Positions 28,883-38,781 of a DNA stretch of 41,972 nt are shown one piece after another. The stretch's first letter is position 1. The number at the start of each line of letters is the position of its first letter. The notes below the pieces were generated by a model. That model made no database searches and was not told the DNA's origin. It saw only the letters and a list, made by a program, of their open reading frames with translations. The stretch is from Pseudomonadota bacterium (GTDB lineage: Bacteria > Pseudomonadota > Gammaproteobacteria > Burkholderiales > UBA11063), in contig JAUPUP010000191.1 of assembly GCA_030917485.1 (NCBI GenBank), positions 1-41,972 of the forward strand. Direction: 5' to 3'. A program made the position numbers and the translations under genes.

Positions 28883-29540
28883 GTAAGCATTCCTTGTCGC
28901 TTATAGATGATTCAGAATAGAGCCAACTATTAAGTACACTCTCTACATCTTCAATACCTTGCCTTTTTGGCGCGGAAAATAATTGTACTGAAAAATTAGT
29001 AAACCCATCATCATGTAATGTACTCTTAACTAGGTGTAAAACTGCGGTTTTTTCTTGATTATTTAATTTGTCTGATTTGGATAACACAATATGAATGGGT
29101 TTGCCAGTGCTGCTAAAAAACCTTAGCATAGTATAATCAAGCTCTTTCAGCGGATGCCTAGAATCCATGATTAATACCAAACCGACTAATTGCGGACGGC
29201 TTATTAGATAATCGCTCAATAATCCAACCCAATGTGCCCGAATTTTTTCTGGAACTTTGGCATAGCCATAACCAGGCAAATCGACTAAAAAGGTGTCTGC
29301 CGCGCTATTATCACTAGTATTACTGATGGAAAAGTAATTGATATGTTGAGTGCGCCCGGGCGTCTTTGAGGTAAATGCTAGCCGGGTTTGATTAGTTAAT
29401 CTGTTTAATAAACTTGATTTACCTGCATTAGACCTACCGCAAACAGCAATTTCTTTTATGCTTTGCTGCGGTAAGCTGGCTAAGTCGTTTACCGTAATAA
29501 AAAACTGCGCCTGTTTAAAGTTATATTTTTTACTCATCAT
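28872..29540 (-). CDS. engB: Ribosome biogenesis GTP-binding protein YihA/YsxC
   Basis: EIAVCGRSNAGKSSLLNRLT; FTSKTPGRTQHINYF; LVDLPGYGYAKVPE; LSKSDKL. Start ATG 29540 or 29537. Confidence 0.95.
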   Translation of the reverse strand: MMSKKYNFKQAQFFITVNDLASLPQQSIKEIAVCGRSNAGKSSLLNRLTNQTRLAFTSKTPGRTQHINYFSISNTSDNSAADTFLVDLPGYGYAKVPEKIRAHWVGLLSDYLISRPQLVGLVLIMDSRHPLKELDYTMLRFFSSTGKPIHIVLSKSDKLNNQEKTAVLHLVKSTLHDDGFTNFSVQLFSAPKRQGIEDVESVLNSWLYSESSISDKECLHDK

Positions 29541-29560
29541 ATTTTTTATTATACTTTCTT

Positions 29561-29575
29561 TTAGAGCCTGTTTAC
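29561..29575. repeat. Solo copy of the TTAGAGCCTGTTT repeat
   Basis: TTAGAGCCTGTTTAC; same core as 25911-25926 and 37693-37713. Confidence 0.5.
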
Positions 29576-29580
29576 AATCT

Positions 29581-31068
29581 TTAACCGTCATCACCTAAAT
29601 CACCATTATCATAAGGATTATCTAAAGAATCGGTTAGGAAAGAACCAATTCCCATACCTATGACAGAATTAGTATAAGCTAGCGGGTTTAATACGCTAAC
29701 ACAGTCTCCAATTGAGCAGCCGTAAACTATATTACCGGCGCTAACATATAATATTCCACCAAAACTGTCCATTACCATGCTGCTTATTGCTGTTTGACTT
29801 CCTGGTATGGCAGCTAGGCTTTGTGCAACTGTGGGAGATTCAGGAAGGACTACCCAGATTTGTCCGTCTGCTCCTCCAGCAAAAATTATTCCTTCAGTAT
29901 CACTTTCAGAAGCCACCGTCAATGCAGTGATCTCACCGAGAGCACCATCGGCACTGGTAACTTGACTCCAGGTTGCGCTTTGACTGGCTGTTACTCCAGA
30001 TTCAACAAATAAGCCTTGACTAGTACCAGCATATAAGCCACTATAAGATGATGAAGTTACATCAGTGCTAAAAGCTAAAGTGTTTATACTGCCACTTAGT
30101 CCAGTGAGCCCTTCTTGTGTATTTTGAGGGTTACCAGTTGAGTTAGTACAAGCATAAATTTTGGAGGAGCTGGCTAAATATGTAACCGGGGTAGGCGAAA
30201 TAGCGTTAGCATTATTAACCAGTGTGGTATTAATAGGTAAGCACACAGGACTGCTGGATGAGTTCCAGCTTTCACCGGATAATGACCAACTGTATACTCC
30301 ATTTGATGAACCATTTGAAGTAACATTTGCCGCATATAAATTACTTGAATAAGTAAATAAATTATTTGCCCCAATTATATTGCCAGCGCTAATTGATGAC
30401 GAAGTAAGATTATCGCTGATACCATAATTGTAAATACCGAGATTGTTGCTAAAATAGGCTAAGCCAAACGAATTGGTATCAATAGCTAATGAATTAGCGG
30501 ATGGGTTGGATGACTCGGCTCGCCCATAGTTATTCCAGGAGCTGTTATATATGGTCAGATTGCTGTTGTTTTGCATGACATATAGATTAGTTAATTCATA
30601 TACGGTAAAAGATGAAGATGAAGTATTGCTGCTGCTGCCAAATAGGGTGTCATTGATAGTGTAAGTAACGTTAATATCAATATTTTCCTGGGATTCCACC
30701 GAAAAATTTTCTCCGGTTAATTGTAGATAAAAAGTACAACTGCCACCGGGATCGATGGTACTTCCAGTGCAGTTATTTGGATCCATCGCGCTTTGATTAG
30801 TTGCCGGGCTTTGTAAATTACCCACACCGGAGATAGTCATAGCAATATCGCTAATTGGAAAGTTAGTGCTGGTGATCCAGTTTTGCCCGCCGTTATTATT
30901 TTGGATTTTTACCGACATACAATAAGGTGCTCCGCTTTGACCAGTTGCGCACTCTCCGTTAGTTGTCGAAAAAGTTACATTATTGCTTGCGCCACAACCG
31001 ACCAAAGATAGTGTAACTATAATTACAGCTAATAAAGATTTTCCTAGTTTGAACAATTTAGATTTCAT
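29581..31068 (-). CDS. Lipoprotein with repeat (beta-propeller-like) C-terminal region
   Basis: Lipobox LSLVGC; Ser/Asn-rich blade-like repeats; paralogous to 31085-32794. Confidence 0.75.
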   Translation of the reverse strand: MKSKLFKLGKSLLAVIIVTLSLVGCGASNNVTFSTTNGECATGQSGAPYCMSVKIQNNNGGQNWITSTNFPISDIAMTISGVGNLQSPATNQSAMDPNNCTGSTIDPGGSCTFYLQLTGENFSVESQENIDINVTYTINDTLFGSSSNTSSSSFTVYELTNLYVMQNNSNLTIYNSSWNNYGRAESSNPSANSLAIDTNSFGLAYFSNNLGIYNYGISDNLTSSSISAGNIIGANNLFTYSSNLYAANVTSNGSSNGVYSWSLSGESWNSSSSPVCLPINTTLVNNANAISPTPVTYLASSSKIYACTNSTGNPQNTQEGLTGLSGSINTLAFSTDVTSSSYSGLYAGTSQGLFVESGVTASQSATWSQVTSADGALGEITALTVASESDTEGIIFAGGADGQIWVVLPESPTVAQSLAAIPGSQTAISSMVMDSFGGILYVSAGNIVYGCSIGDCVSVLNPLAYTNSVIGMGIGSFLTDSLDNPYDNGDLGDDG

Positions 31069-31084
31069 TTTTTTCCATTAATTT

Positions 31085-32794
31085 TTAGTAAGAGGTTAAC
31101 ATTGAGCCTACTGCCACATAATTTATTATAGCTGGTTCACCATCAGTTGTCAAGATAGGTGTCCATAGCCCGCTGCTTGGGCTATCGCTGCTCATTCCGA
31201 ATAAAACAAATCCGCCAGGTACGACACCGGCAACACTACTCCAATCCGCTGAGAAAATGTTTTGTCCGCCAGCATATAAATTACCTAGCCCATCGGTAGT
31301 AACTGTATTAATAATTCCTGATACTGAGCTGCCAGATCCTGAGTCACTAATAAGTGGGGCACATGCGCCAGATAAACATTGATATACTGAACTTTCAGTA
31401 CTCTCATTCCCCACCCCAAAATACACAGTAGAAGTTCCAGTTAAATTGGACCACCTCACCCCGTTAATTATAGGGCCGCTAGTTCCCGTGTAAGCTATGC
31501 TCGGATTATTTAAAAATTGGGCGCTCCATATATTGGTATATTGGGAAACGCCAACACTATTTAAGTTGTCTACGTCTCCCGTATATAAATTACCAAAGCT
31601 ATCCACATCACTTGATGTAGCAAAAAATATGCTCGGTGTACTGCCTCCGGTAGCTGGAGCACACGACTCAGTAGCGGTTGCTGCATTCGGGTTATTACAA
31701 TAATAAGCCGCAGAGCTGGTTATTTCATACAAGGTATTAGGAGCTCCAGCAAATTCAAACCCAGTTAGGCTGATGATATTACTGCTATTGCTAATATATC
31801 CATTACTATCTTGTACTTGCACCCACTGTGGGCTGCTTGCTGAAATGTCATACACCCATAGTCCATTATTATCAACCGCAGCATAAATATTGCCGGCGCT
31901 GTCAAAAGCTATAGCATTAACATTATATTGGAATGATTTGCCAATTTGTGTGGTGTTTTCTCCATTATAAACATATATGCCAGTACCTGCCGCATAATAT
32001 ATAAAACCATATCCACCCCCAGTTATATATTGAACAAAAGACTGGGGGGCTCCAGATATACCGGTTTGCCATGCTGCTGTAGAACTGCGATTAGCAGCGC
32101 TTGTGGCATTGGCTGATACATAGTTTAAGCCATTATTACCGCCGCCGTATAAATAGACTCTTTGATTCATGGTGGTATTAACCGAGTAATTGGCGTTACC
32201 ATTAGTATAATTATAGGTGATATTATACGGATATACTCCAATTGGGCTGGATTCATTGAGTATCTCTAGGTAAAAAGTGCAGTAGCCGCCCCCTGTCATC
32301 AAGGTAACTACGTTAGCCCCAGTTGTAGTGGCACAGTTTTGCGGATCAAATAATACTACATTATTTGCTTGTTGTGATTCATCGCTAATAGTAACATTTG
32401 CTGCCGCTGGATCATATAAGGTTACCGTAGTACTTGATGAATTTATTGGAGTAAAACTAACTTGCAATCCGCTGTTAGTGATTTGAATATTATTGGCATT
32501 GTCTCCAGTATTATTGTTTTGCACGGTTACCGCCATACAATATGGTGTTATAGTGCTTGATTGTGGGTTATTTGCCACTAAATTATAATAGTCAGGATTA
32601 TCATTATACATGGTGGTTTGTGCCGATGAATTATATTGACTAAGTTGTACACATTGACCTTGATTAAGGTTAATTGATACATTATTCGGTGTATCAGAGC
32701 AGCCAGTCATTGTGCCGAGCATTACTGCAGATGCGACTACGATGGACGACGCTAAAAGAAAACGGAAACAGGATATCATATACTTTAGAAACAA
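31085..32794 (-). CDS. Lipoprotein paralogue with repeat (beta-propeller-like) region
   Basis: Lipobox LGTMTGC; shared blocks PYCMAVTVQNNN/PYCMSVKIQNNN, GxCTFYLxL, NLYxxxxxN. Confidence 0.75.
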   Translation of the reverse strand: MFLKYMISCFRFLLASSIVVASAVMLGTMTGCSDTPNNVSINLNQGQCVQLSQYNSSAQTTMYNDNPDYYNLVANNPQSSTITPYCMAVTVQNNNTGDNANNIQITNSGLQVSFTPINSSSTTVTLYDPAAANVTISDESQQANNVVLFDPQNCATTTGANVVTLMTGGGYCTFYLEILNESSPIGVYPYNITYNYTNGNANYSVNTTMNQRVYLYGGGNNGLNYVSANATSAANRSSTAAWQTGISGAPQSFVQYITGGGYGFIYYAAGTGIYVYNGENTTQIGKSFQYNVNAIAFDSAGNIYAAVDNNGLWVYDISASSPQWVQVQDSNGYISNSSNIISLTGFEFAGAPNTLYEITSSAAYYCNNPNAATATESCAPATGGSTPSIFFATSSDVDSFGNLYTGDVDNLNSVGVSQYTNIWSAQFLNNPSIAYTGTSGPIINGVRWSNLTGTSTVYFGVGNESTESSVYQCLSGACAPLISDSGSGSSVSGIINTVTTDGLGNLYAGGQNIFSADWSSVAGVVPGGFVLFGMSSDSPSSGLWTPILTTDGEPAIINYVAVGSMLTSY

Positions 32795-32806
32795 TTCTTT
32801 AAAAAA

Positions 32807-34228
32807 TTAGAAGTTAGCGCTTTTACTTGCGCGAGGGAAGGGGATTACATCCCGAACATTTTGCACACCAGTGATATAACTGATTAGGCGTTCTAAACCT
32901 AAACCAAACCCAGCGTGTGGTACAGTGCCAAAACGGCGTAAATCTAAATACCAATATAGAGTTTCACGGCTAATATCCATTTCTTGCATACGCGCCACTA
33001 GTACATCATAGCGTTCCTCACGCTGTGCACCACCAATAATCTCGCCCACGCCTGGAGCAAGAATATCCATTGCTGCAACGGTTTTACCATCATCATTTTG
33101 TCGCATATAAAACGCTTTAATATCTCGCGGATAGTCAGTGACAACAGTTGGGCGCTGCATTAATTCTTCACATAACCACCGTTCATGCTCAGAGGCTAAG
33201 TCAATTCCCCAACTAACTTCATTTTCAAAAGATTTGTTGGATTTTAGCAGAAAATCAATTGCTTCAGTGTAAGTTAATACGGCAAACTCTTGATTAACTA
33301 GTTGTTCCAGGCGGGTTACTACATCTTTATTGATAAATTGGGCAAAAAACCCCATATCATCAGCATTCTTATCTAACACGGTTTTAAATACGTATTTTAA
33401 TAAGGATTTGGCTAGTAGTGCATTATCCATTAAATTAGCAAAAGCTATTTCTGGTTCTACCATCCAAAACTCAGCTAAATGTCTAGTAGTATTTGAGTTT
33501 TCAGCCCTAAAAGTGGGGCCAAAGGTGTAAACCTTAGACATGCCCAGACAATACGCTTCGGCGTTTAATTGTCCCGATACAGTTAAAAAAGTTGGGCTGC
33601 CAAAAAAATCACGTTTAAAATCAACTTTGCCTTGTTCATCCTTAGGTAAATTATTCAAGTCTAGGCTAGTAACCTGAAATAATTCACCCGCACCTTCAGC
33701 ATCAGCAGCCGTGATTAATGGGGTATGAATCCAAAAAAAACCATTATCTTGTAAGTATTGATGGATAGCATAAGATACTGTATTACGGATGCGCATCACC
33801 GCAGCAATTAGATTAGTGCGTGGGCGTAAATGTGCTACTTCGCGCAAGTATTCTACTGTATGTCGTTTCGGCGATACCGGGTAGGAATCAGGGTTTTCAA
33901 CAAAGCCAAGGATCTTTATATTGTCGGCAAGTATTTCTATGTGCTGACCCTCACCAAGTGAGGCTACTACCTTCCCGGTAACAATAATAGAACAATCTTT
34001 AGTTAGGCGTAAAATGTCGGCATAATTAGCTAGGTTATTTTGTGCCACAATTTGAATGGTATCAAAGCAAGAACCATCAGATAAGGCAATAAAAGAAATA
34101 CCAGATTTGGAATCACGCCGGCTTCTAACCCAGCCGCGGAGTTCAACTTGTGTATCAAGTTCCGGCGTGCTTGACAATACTTGTCTTGACAATATTTGTT
34201 TAACTGAGTAAATTGAGTAACTGCTCAT
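32807..34228 (-). CDS. asnS: Asparaginyl-tRNA synthetase
   Basis: [85 protein letters not shown]. Confidence 0.97.
   Translation of the reverse strand: MSSYSIYSVKQILSRQVLSSTPELDTQVELRGWVRSRRDSKSGISFIALSDGSCFDTIQIVAQNNLANYADILRLTKDCSIIVTGKVVASLGEGQHIEILADNIKILGFVENPDSYPVSPKRHTVEYLREVAHLRPRTNLIAAVMRIRNTVSYAIHQYLQDNGFFWIHTPLITAADAEGAGELFQVTSLDLNNLPKDEQGKVDFKRDFFGSPTFLTVSGQLNAEAYCLGMSKVYTFGPTFRAENSNTTRHLAEFWMVEPEIAFANLMDNALLAKSLLKYVFKTVLDKNADDMGFFAQFINKDVVTRLEQLVNQEFAVLTYTEAIDFLLKSNKSFENEVSWGIDLASEHERWLCEELMQRPTVVTDYPRDIKAFYMRQNDDGKTVAAMDILAPGVGEIIGGAQREERYDVLVARMQEMDISRETLYWYLDLRRFGTVPHAGFGLGLERLISYITGVQNVRDVIPFPRASKSANF
34172..34201 (-). repeat. 15-bp tandem duplication near asnS start ([10 protein letters not shown])
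   Basis: TGACAATACTTGTCT / TGACAATATTTGTTT, 13/15 identical. Confidence 0.8.
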
Positions 34229-34234
34229 TCTAAT

Positions 34235-35407
34235 TTAAGCCCTTCTTTCTAATAAGGTAACTGCGGGTAATGGTTTGCCTTCTAAAAATTCTAATAAAGC
34301 ACCACCTGCAGTTGAAACATAACTGATCTTGTCCATTAATTGAAATTTATTAATTGCAGCAATGGTATCACCACCGCCAGCAAGGCTGAACGCCTTACTA
34401 TTTGCTATACTATGTGCAAGAATTTTGGTGCCATTGGCAAATTGATCAAATTCAAAAACGCCAACTGGTCCGTTCCAGATTATAGTGCCTGCTTTTTCAA
34501 TAATTTCAGTTAATTGCTTAGCAAAATTTTGACCAATGTCTAGAATCATATCATCTTTTTCAATTTCGGCTACACTCTTTTGAGTTGCTGCAGCGTCTGG
34601 AGTAAAGCATTTAGCCGTTACTACATCGTGTGGCAGTGGCACTTTTGCACCTCGTGCTTCCATGTTCTGCATGATGCTCTTTGCTTGATCAACTAATTCT
34701 GCTTCTACTAGAGATTTTCCGGTATTAATGCCCTTGGCTAATAAAAAAGTGTTTAAAATTCCACCGCCGACAATTAGGTAGTCGACTTTTTCGGCTAGAT
34801 TGTTTAATATTGATAATTTAGTAGATACCTTAGAACCAGCAACAATAGCAACTATTGGTTTTTGTGGGGTAGCTAATGCTTTAGATAATGCTTGCAACTC
34901 ACTACTCATAAGTAATCCGGCGCATACCTCAGGAGCATATTCACCTATGGCATCAGTTGAGGCTTCTCGTCTGTGCGCTGTGGCAAAAGCATCATGAACG
35001 AAAACATCGCATAAATTTGCATATTTTTTGCCGAGCTGAATGTCGTTTTGTTTTTCACCTACGTTACAGCGCACGTTTTCTAGCATTACTATACTAGACT
35101 TATCAAAATTAATTTTGTCATTCAAATTATTTATGAGTGCAATTTCTTGGTTGATTTGTTTAGATAAATATTCACTAACCAGTTTTACGCTGTCATTGCT
35201 GCTGCACGCTCCTTCGTTTGGGCGACCTAAATGAGTCGCCACAATTACTTTAGCACCTTGGTTTAAAGCATGTTTAATGGTCTTCATTCCTGCAACGATG
35301 CGGGTATTGTCAGTGATAGCCCCGTCCTGGATTGGAACATTCATATCAGTGCGCACAAACACTACCTTGTTTTTAAGTTCAAGATCGGTTATTTTTTTGA
35401 ATTTCAT
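34235..35407 (-). CDS. pgk: Phosphoglycerate kinase
   Basis: VVFVRTDMNVPIQDGAITDNTRI; HLGRPNEG; FVHDAFATAHRREAST; IVAGSKVSTKLSIL; WNGPVGVFEFDQFANGT; SLAGGGDTIAAI. Confidence 0.97.
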   Translation of the reverse strand: MKFKKITDLELKNKVVFVRTDMNVPIQDGAITDNTRIVAGMKTIKHALNQGAKVIVATHLGRPNEGACSSNDSVKLVSEYLSKQINQEIALINNLNDKINFDKSSIVMLENVRCNVGEKQNDIQLGKKYANLCDVFVHDAFATAHRREASTDAIGEYAPEVCAGLLMSSELQALSKALATPQKPIVAIVAGSKVSTKLSILNNLAEKVDYLIVGGGILNTFLLAKGINTGKSLVEAELVDQAKSIMQNMEARGAKVPLPHDVVTAKCFTPDAAATQKSVAEIEKDDMILDIGQNFAKQLTEIIEKAGTIIWNGPVGVFEFDQFANGTKILAHSIANSKAFSLAGGGDTIAAINKFQLMDKISYVSTAGGALLEFLEGKPLPAVTLLERRA

Positions 35408-35666
35408 AATTAAACTCCATCACTGTATAACTTCGTTATTTTATAACATCTGAGCTCAAGCTTGATATTGGTCATCCAGCATAAAAAATAATAAGCAAAC
35501 ACTACGTAAATGTAAACGCTTGGTAAGTTCAAAAGCTTGCTAAGCTTATAAACGAGCAATTTTAACACACCTACTAAAGAATGCTGGCGCTATTTTAATA
35601 ATTGGGCAGTCCATTCAATGGCAAATGTAGATGTAATGTGATATTGGATTGAGGCAATAGTCTAGG

Positions 35667-36518
35667 TTATTGGTGATGATTAATATGCCGATGCCGGACA
35701 ATTGATTTATAGCCAGAGGTTATAATGAGAGCGTGGAGTTGTTCGGCAATATAGACTGAACGGTGCTTGCCACCAGTGCAGCCAATTGAAATAGTTACAT
35801 AATTGCGGTTATCTCGGCTAAATTCGGCAAGCCAGTTATTGACTAGATTATAGATATCATTAATCATTAATTGAACTTTGTTCTGTTTAGATAAAAATTC
35901 AATAATTGGAGTCTGAGTGCCGTTAAAATCGCGAATGTTTTTATCATAATAGGGGTTAGGTAAGCAGCGCACATCAAAAACAAAGTCCGAATCTATCGGC
36001 AGCCCATACTTAAAGCCAAACGATTGAATAACTATATTTAATTGTGAATAATCAGCTTGAACAAATTGTTTAATTATTTCTCGTAACTCGTTAGCAGTTA
36101 AGTCACTGGTATCAACTCTGTGAGAAATGCTGCTCATGTCTGATAAAATGCGTTGTTCTTCAATAATACAGTCATGAAGGGTTTTTTTATCATCGGATAA
36201 AGGATGCTTACGTCTGGTTTCAGAAAATCGTTTAATTAGTACATCGGTTCTAGCATCTAAAAATATTATTTTAGTCTCTATGCCCAACTGATTAAGGTTT
36301 TGCATAGCTAAAGGAAGTTGACGCAGTAGCGAATAGGAGCGCGTATCCACGCTTACCGCAATTTTTTTAGCTTCATTAGCAGTTTGATGCATTTCTACCA
36401 ATTGTACCAACATAGGTGGCGGTAAATTATCTACGCAGTTATAGCCACTGTCTTCGAGAATTCGCAAAGCAGTCGATTTGCCTGCGCCAGCTAGACCACT
36501 AATCAAAATCAATTGCAT
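35667..36518 (-). CDS. rapZ: RNase adapter RapZ (YvcJ-family nucleotide-binding protein)
   Basis: LISGLAGAGKSTALRILEDSGYNCVDNLPP; FGFKYGLPIDSDFVFDVRCLPNPYY; ISIGCTGGKHRSVYIAEQL. Confidence 0.95.
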   Translation of the reverse strand: MQLILISGLAGAGKSTALRILEDSGYNCVDNLPPPMLVQLVEMHQTANEAKKIAVSVDTRSYSLLRQLPLAMQNLNQLGIETKIIFLDARTDVLIKRFSETRRKHPLSDDKKTLHDCIIEEQRILSDMSSISHRVDTSDLTANELREIIKQFVQADYSQLNIVIQSFGFKYGLPIDSDFVFDVRCLPNPYYDKNIRDFNGTQTPIIEFLSKQNKVQLMINDIYNLVNNWLAEFSRDNRNYVTISIGCTGGKHRSVYIAEQLHALIITSGYKSIVRHRHINHHQ

Positions 36519-36573
36519 ATACTCTTAGTCTTTCAATTCTGGACATTGTCATATTTTGTAAGCTCTTTCAATT

Positions 36574-37086
36574 TTAATGTTTGCGGTGCATCTCAATAAA
36601 CGCCTCGTGTGAATCAAACGAAGTTGAGTTTTGTTCTAAATATTGTTTTACCAGAACTTCAACCAAGACTGCTAGAGGACGAGAAACGCCTTTTATTAAG
36701 GTGTATCTGCTTATTTGAGTGCCTAAAATCTCTGTAGTGTCTCGCAGTTGCTCAAGCGGGTCAATAGTTAAAAGGTCCATATTCGAAAGCTGAATAATCA
36801 TATCCAATTTACTTGAGTTTTTAATACTATTTTGCTTATTAAAAATTTGCTGGATATCAATAAAGCCTAAGCCACGAATATTAATAAAAAACTGCTTGTC
36901 TGGATTAATTATTGTAACGTGATTCTCAGCGTCAGCTCTAGACACATTTACTACATCATCAGCAATAAATTGATGCCCATGGGAAACTAGTTCAAGAGCT
37001 AATTCACTTTTACCAATTCCACTGCTACCGCATATAATTATGCCACAGCCGTATATACTAAGCGCTACGCCATGAATAGTTTGCAT
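36574..37086 (-). CDS. hprK: HPr kinase/phosphorylase, C-terminal catalytic domain only (170 aa)
   Basis: MQTIHGVALSIYGCGIIICGSSGIGKSELALELVSHGHQFIADDVV; INIRGLGFIDIQQIF; RPLAVLVEV. N-terminal domain absent. Confidence 0.92.
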   Translation of the reverse strand: MQTIHGVALSIYGCGIIICGSSGIGKSELALELVSHGHQFIADDVVNVSRADAENHVTIINPDKQFFINIRGLGFIDIQQIFNKQNSIKNSSKLDMIIQLSNMDLLTIDPLEQLRDTTEILGTQISRYTLIKGVSRPLAVLVEVLVKQYLEQNSTSFDSHEAFIEMHRKH

Positions 37087-37134
37087 GTTTCTTATGTTAT
37101 ATATAAGGTTAGTCTATTATACAATATAAGTGTT

Positions 37135-37473
37135 TTATTCTTGTTTAGTATGATCATTATTCCATAACTCTTCAAGTGAATAGTAACTTCTTACTCTTGG
37201 AAGCATGATGTGTACTACGACATCACCGCCATCAACTAAAACCCATTCTCCACCTTTTTTACCTTCAATCCCAATTATTCTAATCCCATTGGTTTTAAAA
37301 TCTTCAGTAACATTATGGGCTAAGGCTGAAACTTGACGGGTAGAGCTGCCGGAACACACAATAATGGCATTAAATAAAGCTGATGCTTTACTTGTATCAA
37401 TAACTACGATATCGTCACCCTTTAAATCCTCTAGTGCATTAATAGCTATTTTTGTAATTTCCTGGGTATTCAC
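37135..37473 (-). CDS. rsfS: Ribosomal silencing factor RsfS
   Basis: ALEDLKGDDIVVIDTSKASALFNAIIVCSGSSTRQVSALAHNV...GEWVLVDGGDVVVHIMLPRVRSYYSLEELW. Confidence 0.95.
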   Translation of the reverse strand: MNTQEITKIAINALEDLKGDDIVVIDTSKASALFNAIIVCSGSSTRQVSALAHNVTEDFKTNGIRIIGIEGKKGGEWVLVDGGDVVVHIMLPRVRSYYSLEELWNNDHTKQE

Positions 37474-37644
37474 AAAGCTCCTTTTGTTAATTTTATTTTA
37501 CTTTTATTGATTTATTCTTTTAACTAAAATCAGTTTAATTATCATTAAAGTTATGAATCAACTACAGGATTAGATTGTACCATATTTTATTTAACTGCAC
37601 TCTATGTAATTTAATGTTAACGTCGCTTTGAGAATTCTTAGCAA

Positions 37645-37668
37645 TACAAGGGGAGTTTCCCCCTTGTA
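37645..37668. other. Hairpin (9-bp stem)
   Basis: TACAAGGGG-AGTTTC-CCCCTTGTA; a T-run lies only downstream on + strand. Confidence 0.5.
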
Positions 37669-37692
37669 GAAGCATATTTTTTGAGTTTAAGT

Positions 37693-37830
37693 TTAGAGCC
37701 TGCTTGAAAACTTTAATCGTTATAGCTTGCTAACGAAGTTAAAAAATTGGTAATTGAAATAGAATTCCACGAGATTATAGTCAATCTAATGCTTTTTGTA
37801 ATAGATTGGAAGTTTTCAAATAGGCTCTAA
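37693..37830. mobile_element. MITE-like element (138 bp) with 21-bp TIRs
   Basis: TTAGAGCCTGCTTGAAAACTT (37693-37713) versus reverse complement of AAGTTTTCAAATAGGCTCTAA (37810-37830): 19/21 match. Confidence 0.75.
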
Positions 37831-38023
37831 GAGAACTTGGGTTATTTGAATAAAGTCATGAGAGTAAATATTACCCGACTTAATGTATAAAATGCTACCT
37901 AAATATTTAACATAAACATTATGTTTTATACGGTTTTGAAATTTGTTATGTGGAAATATTTTTATGTGATGAGATTAAATGTTATAGAATAACGGCCATG
38001 TGGTGTTTTTTAAAGGAGCTATA

Positions 38024-38668
38024 ATGCGTAAATTGTCAACTTTGAATCTAGTGTCCATGGCCTCTGTTGTCCTAGTCTCAGGATGTAATTCTGGTGGTAC
38101 GTCAAATTCCGATAATACTTCATTATGTCCGGTCACCGCCCCCATGTTTACTACTAGCATAGGTAATCAAATACTTACGCAATGGGCTAGTAATGCATAT
38201 GCCTACAGTCCATATGGAAGTGCGTCTTGCGTAAGTAACGGCGTAACTTATGACTGTACCGATCCATATATTGGGGCAGCTTTTTTTACCGGAATAGAGT
38301 ACACTCCGGATGCAGTCTTAATGCCAACATTAAGTTCTACAACCCGCATTGGTTTGCAGGAAATTTATGACTATTTTACTGGTTTTCTTGCTCATGGACC
38401 TATGGCAACTCCAGTTGAGGAGTCTGGTCCTTATGAAACCCTAGCCTGATGTGGGTATGGAGTAATGAGTGGTTACTATGATTTTACCTTTAGTGATGGC
38501 ACAGCTCCAGCACATGCGCGCTATACCTTTCAATTCCAATACTTGGCAGATACCAATCTTGTGCCGATAATTGTTGAGAGCGGTTCAGAGTCTGGAATCC
38601 AGCTAATGATTACTCAATCACCGGGTTGGTATATTGAATTACAAAATTCAGCTCAAATGCCTGAATAA
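38024..38668 (+). pseudogene. Lipoprotein with SnoaL/CaMKII-association-domain-like fold, interrupted by an in-frame TGA at 38447-38449
   Basis: MRKLSTLNLVSMASVVLVSGC lipobox; YTPDAVLMPTLSSTTRIGLQEIYDYFTGFL before and YYDFTFSDGTAPAHARYTFQFQY...QNSAQMPE after the TGA, same frame. Confidence 0.75.
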
Positions 38669-38694
38669 GTTCTTATATACAGATACTCATGAAA

Positions 38695-38717
38695 GATAGC
38701 GATTTACAATCGCTATC
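38695..38717. terminator. Perfect 10-bp stem hairpin downstream of interrupted lipoprotein gene
   Basis: GATAGCGATT-TAC-AATCGCTATC; no strong U-tract follows. Confidence 0.4.
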
Positions 38718-38781
38718 TGAATTTGTCAGATCTTGTGTGACAGTGTAAAAGCCTCGACTTAATCGGACAATCACCATTTAA

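Noticed and set aside
35515-35570. Repeated GCTTGGTAAG/GCTTGCTAAGC upstream of pgk as an operator
   Set aside because: Short, low-complexity and not clearly symmetric; consistent with chance in AT-rich intergenic DNA.
37645-37668. Rho-independent terminator for rsfS-hprK-rapZ operon
   Set aside because: It lies upstream of those minus-strand genes, and the T-run is on the other strand and displaced by about 8 nt; kept only as a hairpin.
38447-38449. TGA as selenocysteine codon
   Set aside because: The aligned domain position does not call for Cys/Sec, no convincing SECIS-like hairpin directly downstream was identified, and no sel genes are in the window; nonsense mutation is simpler.
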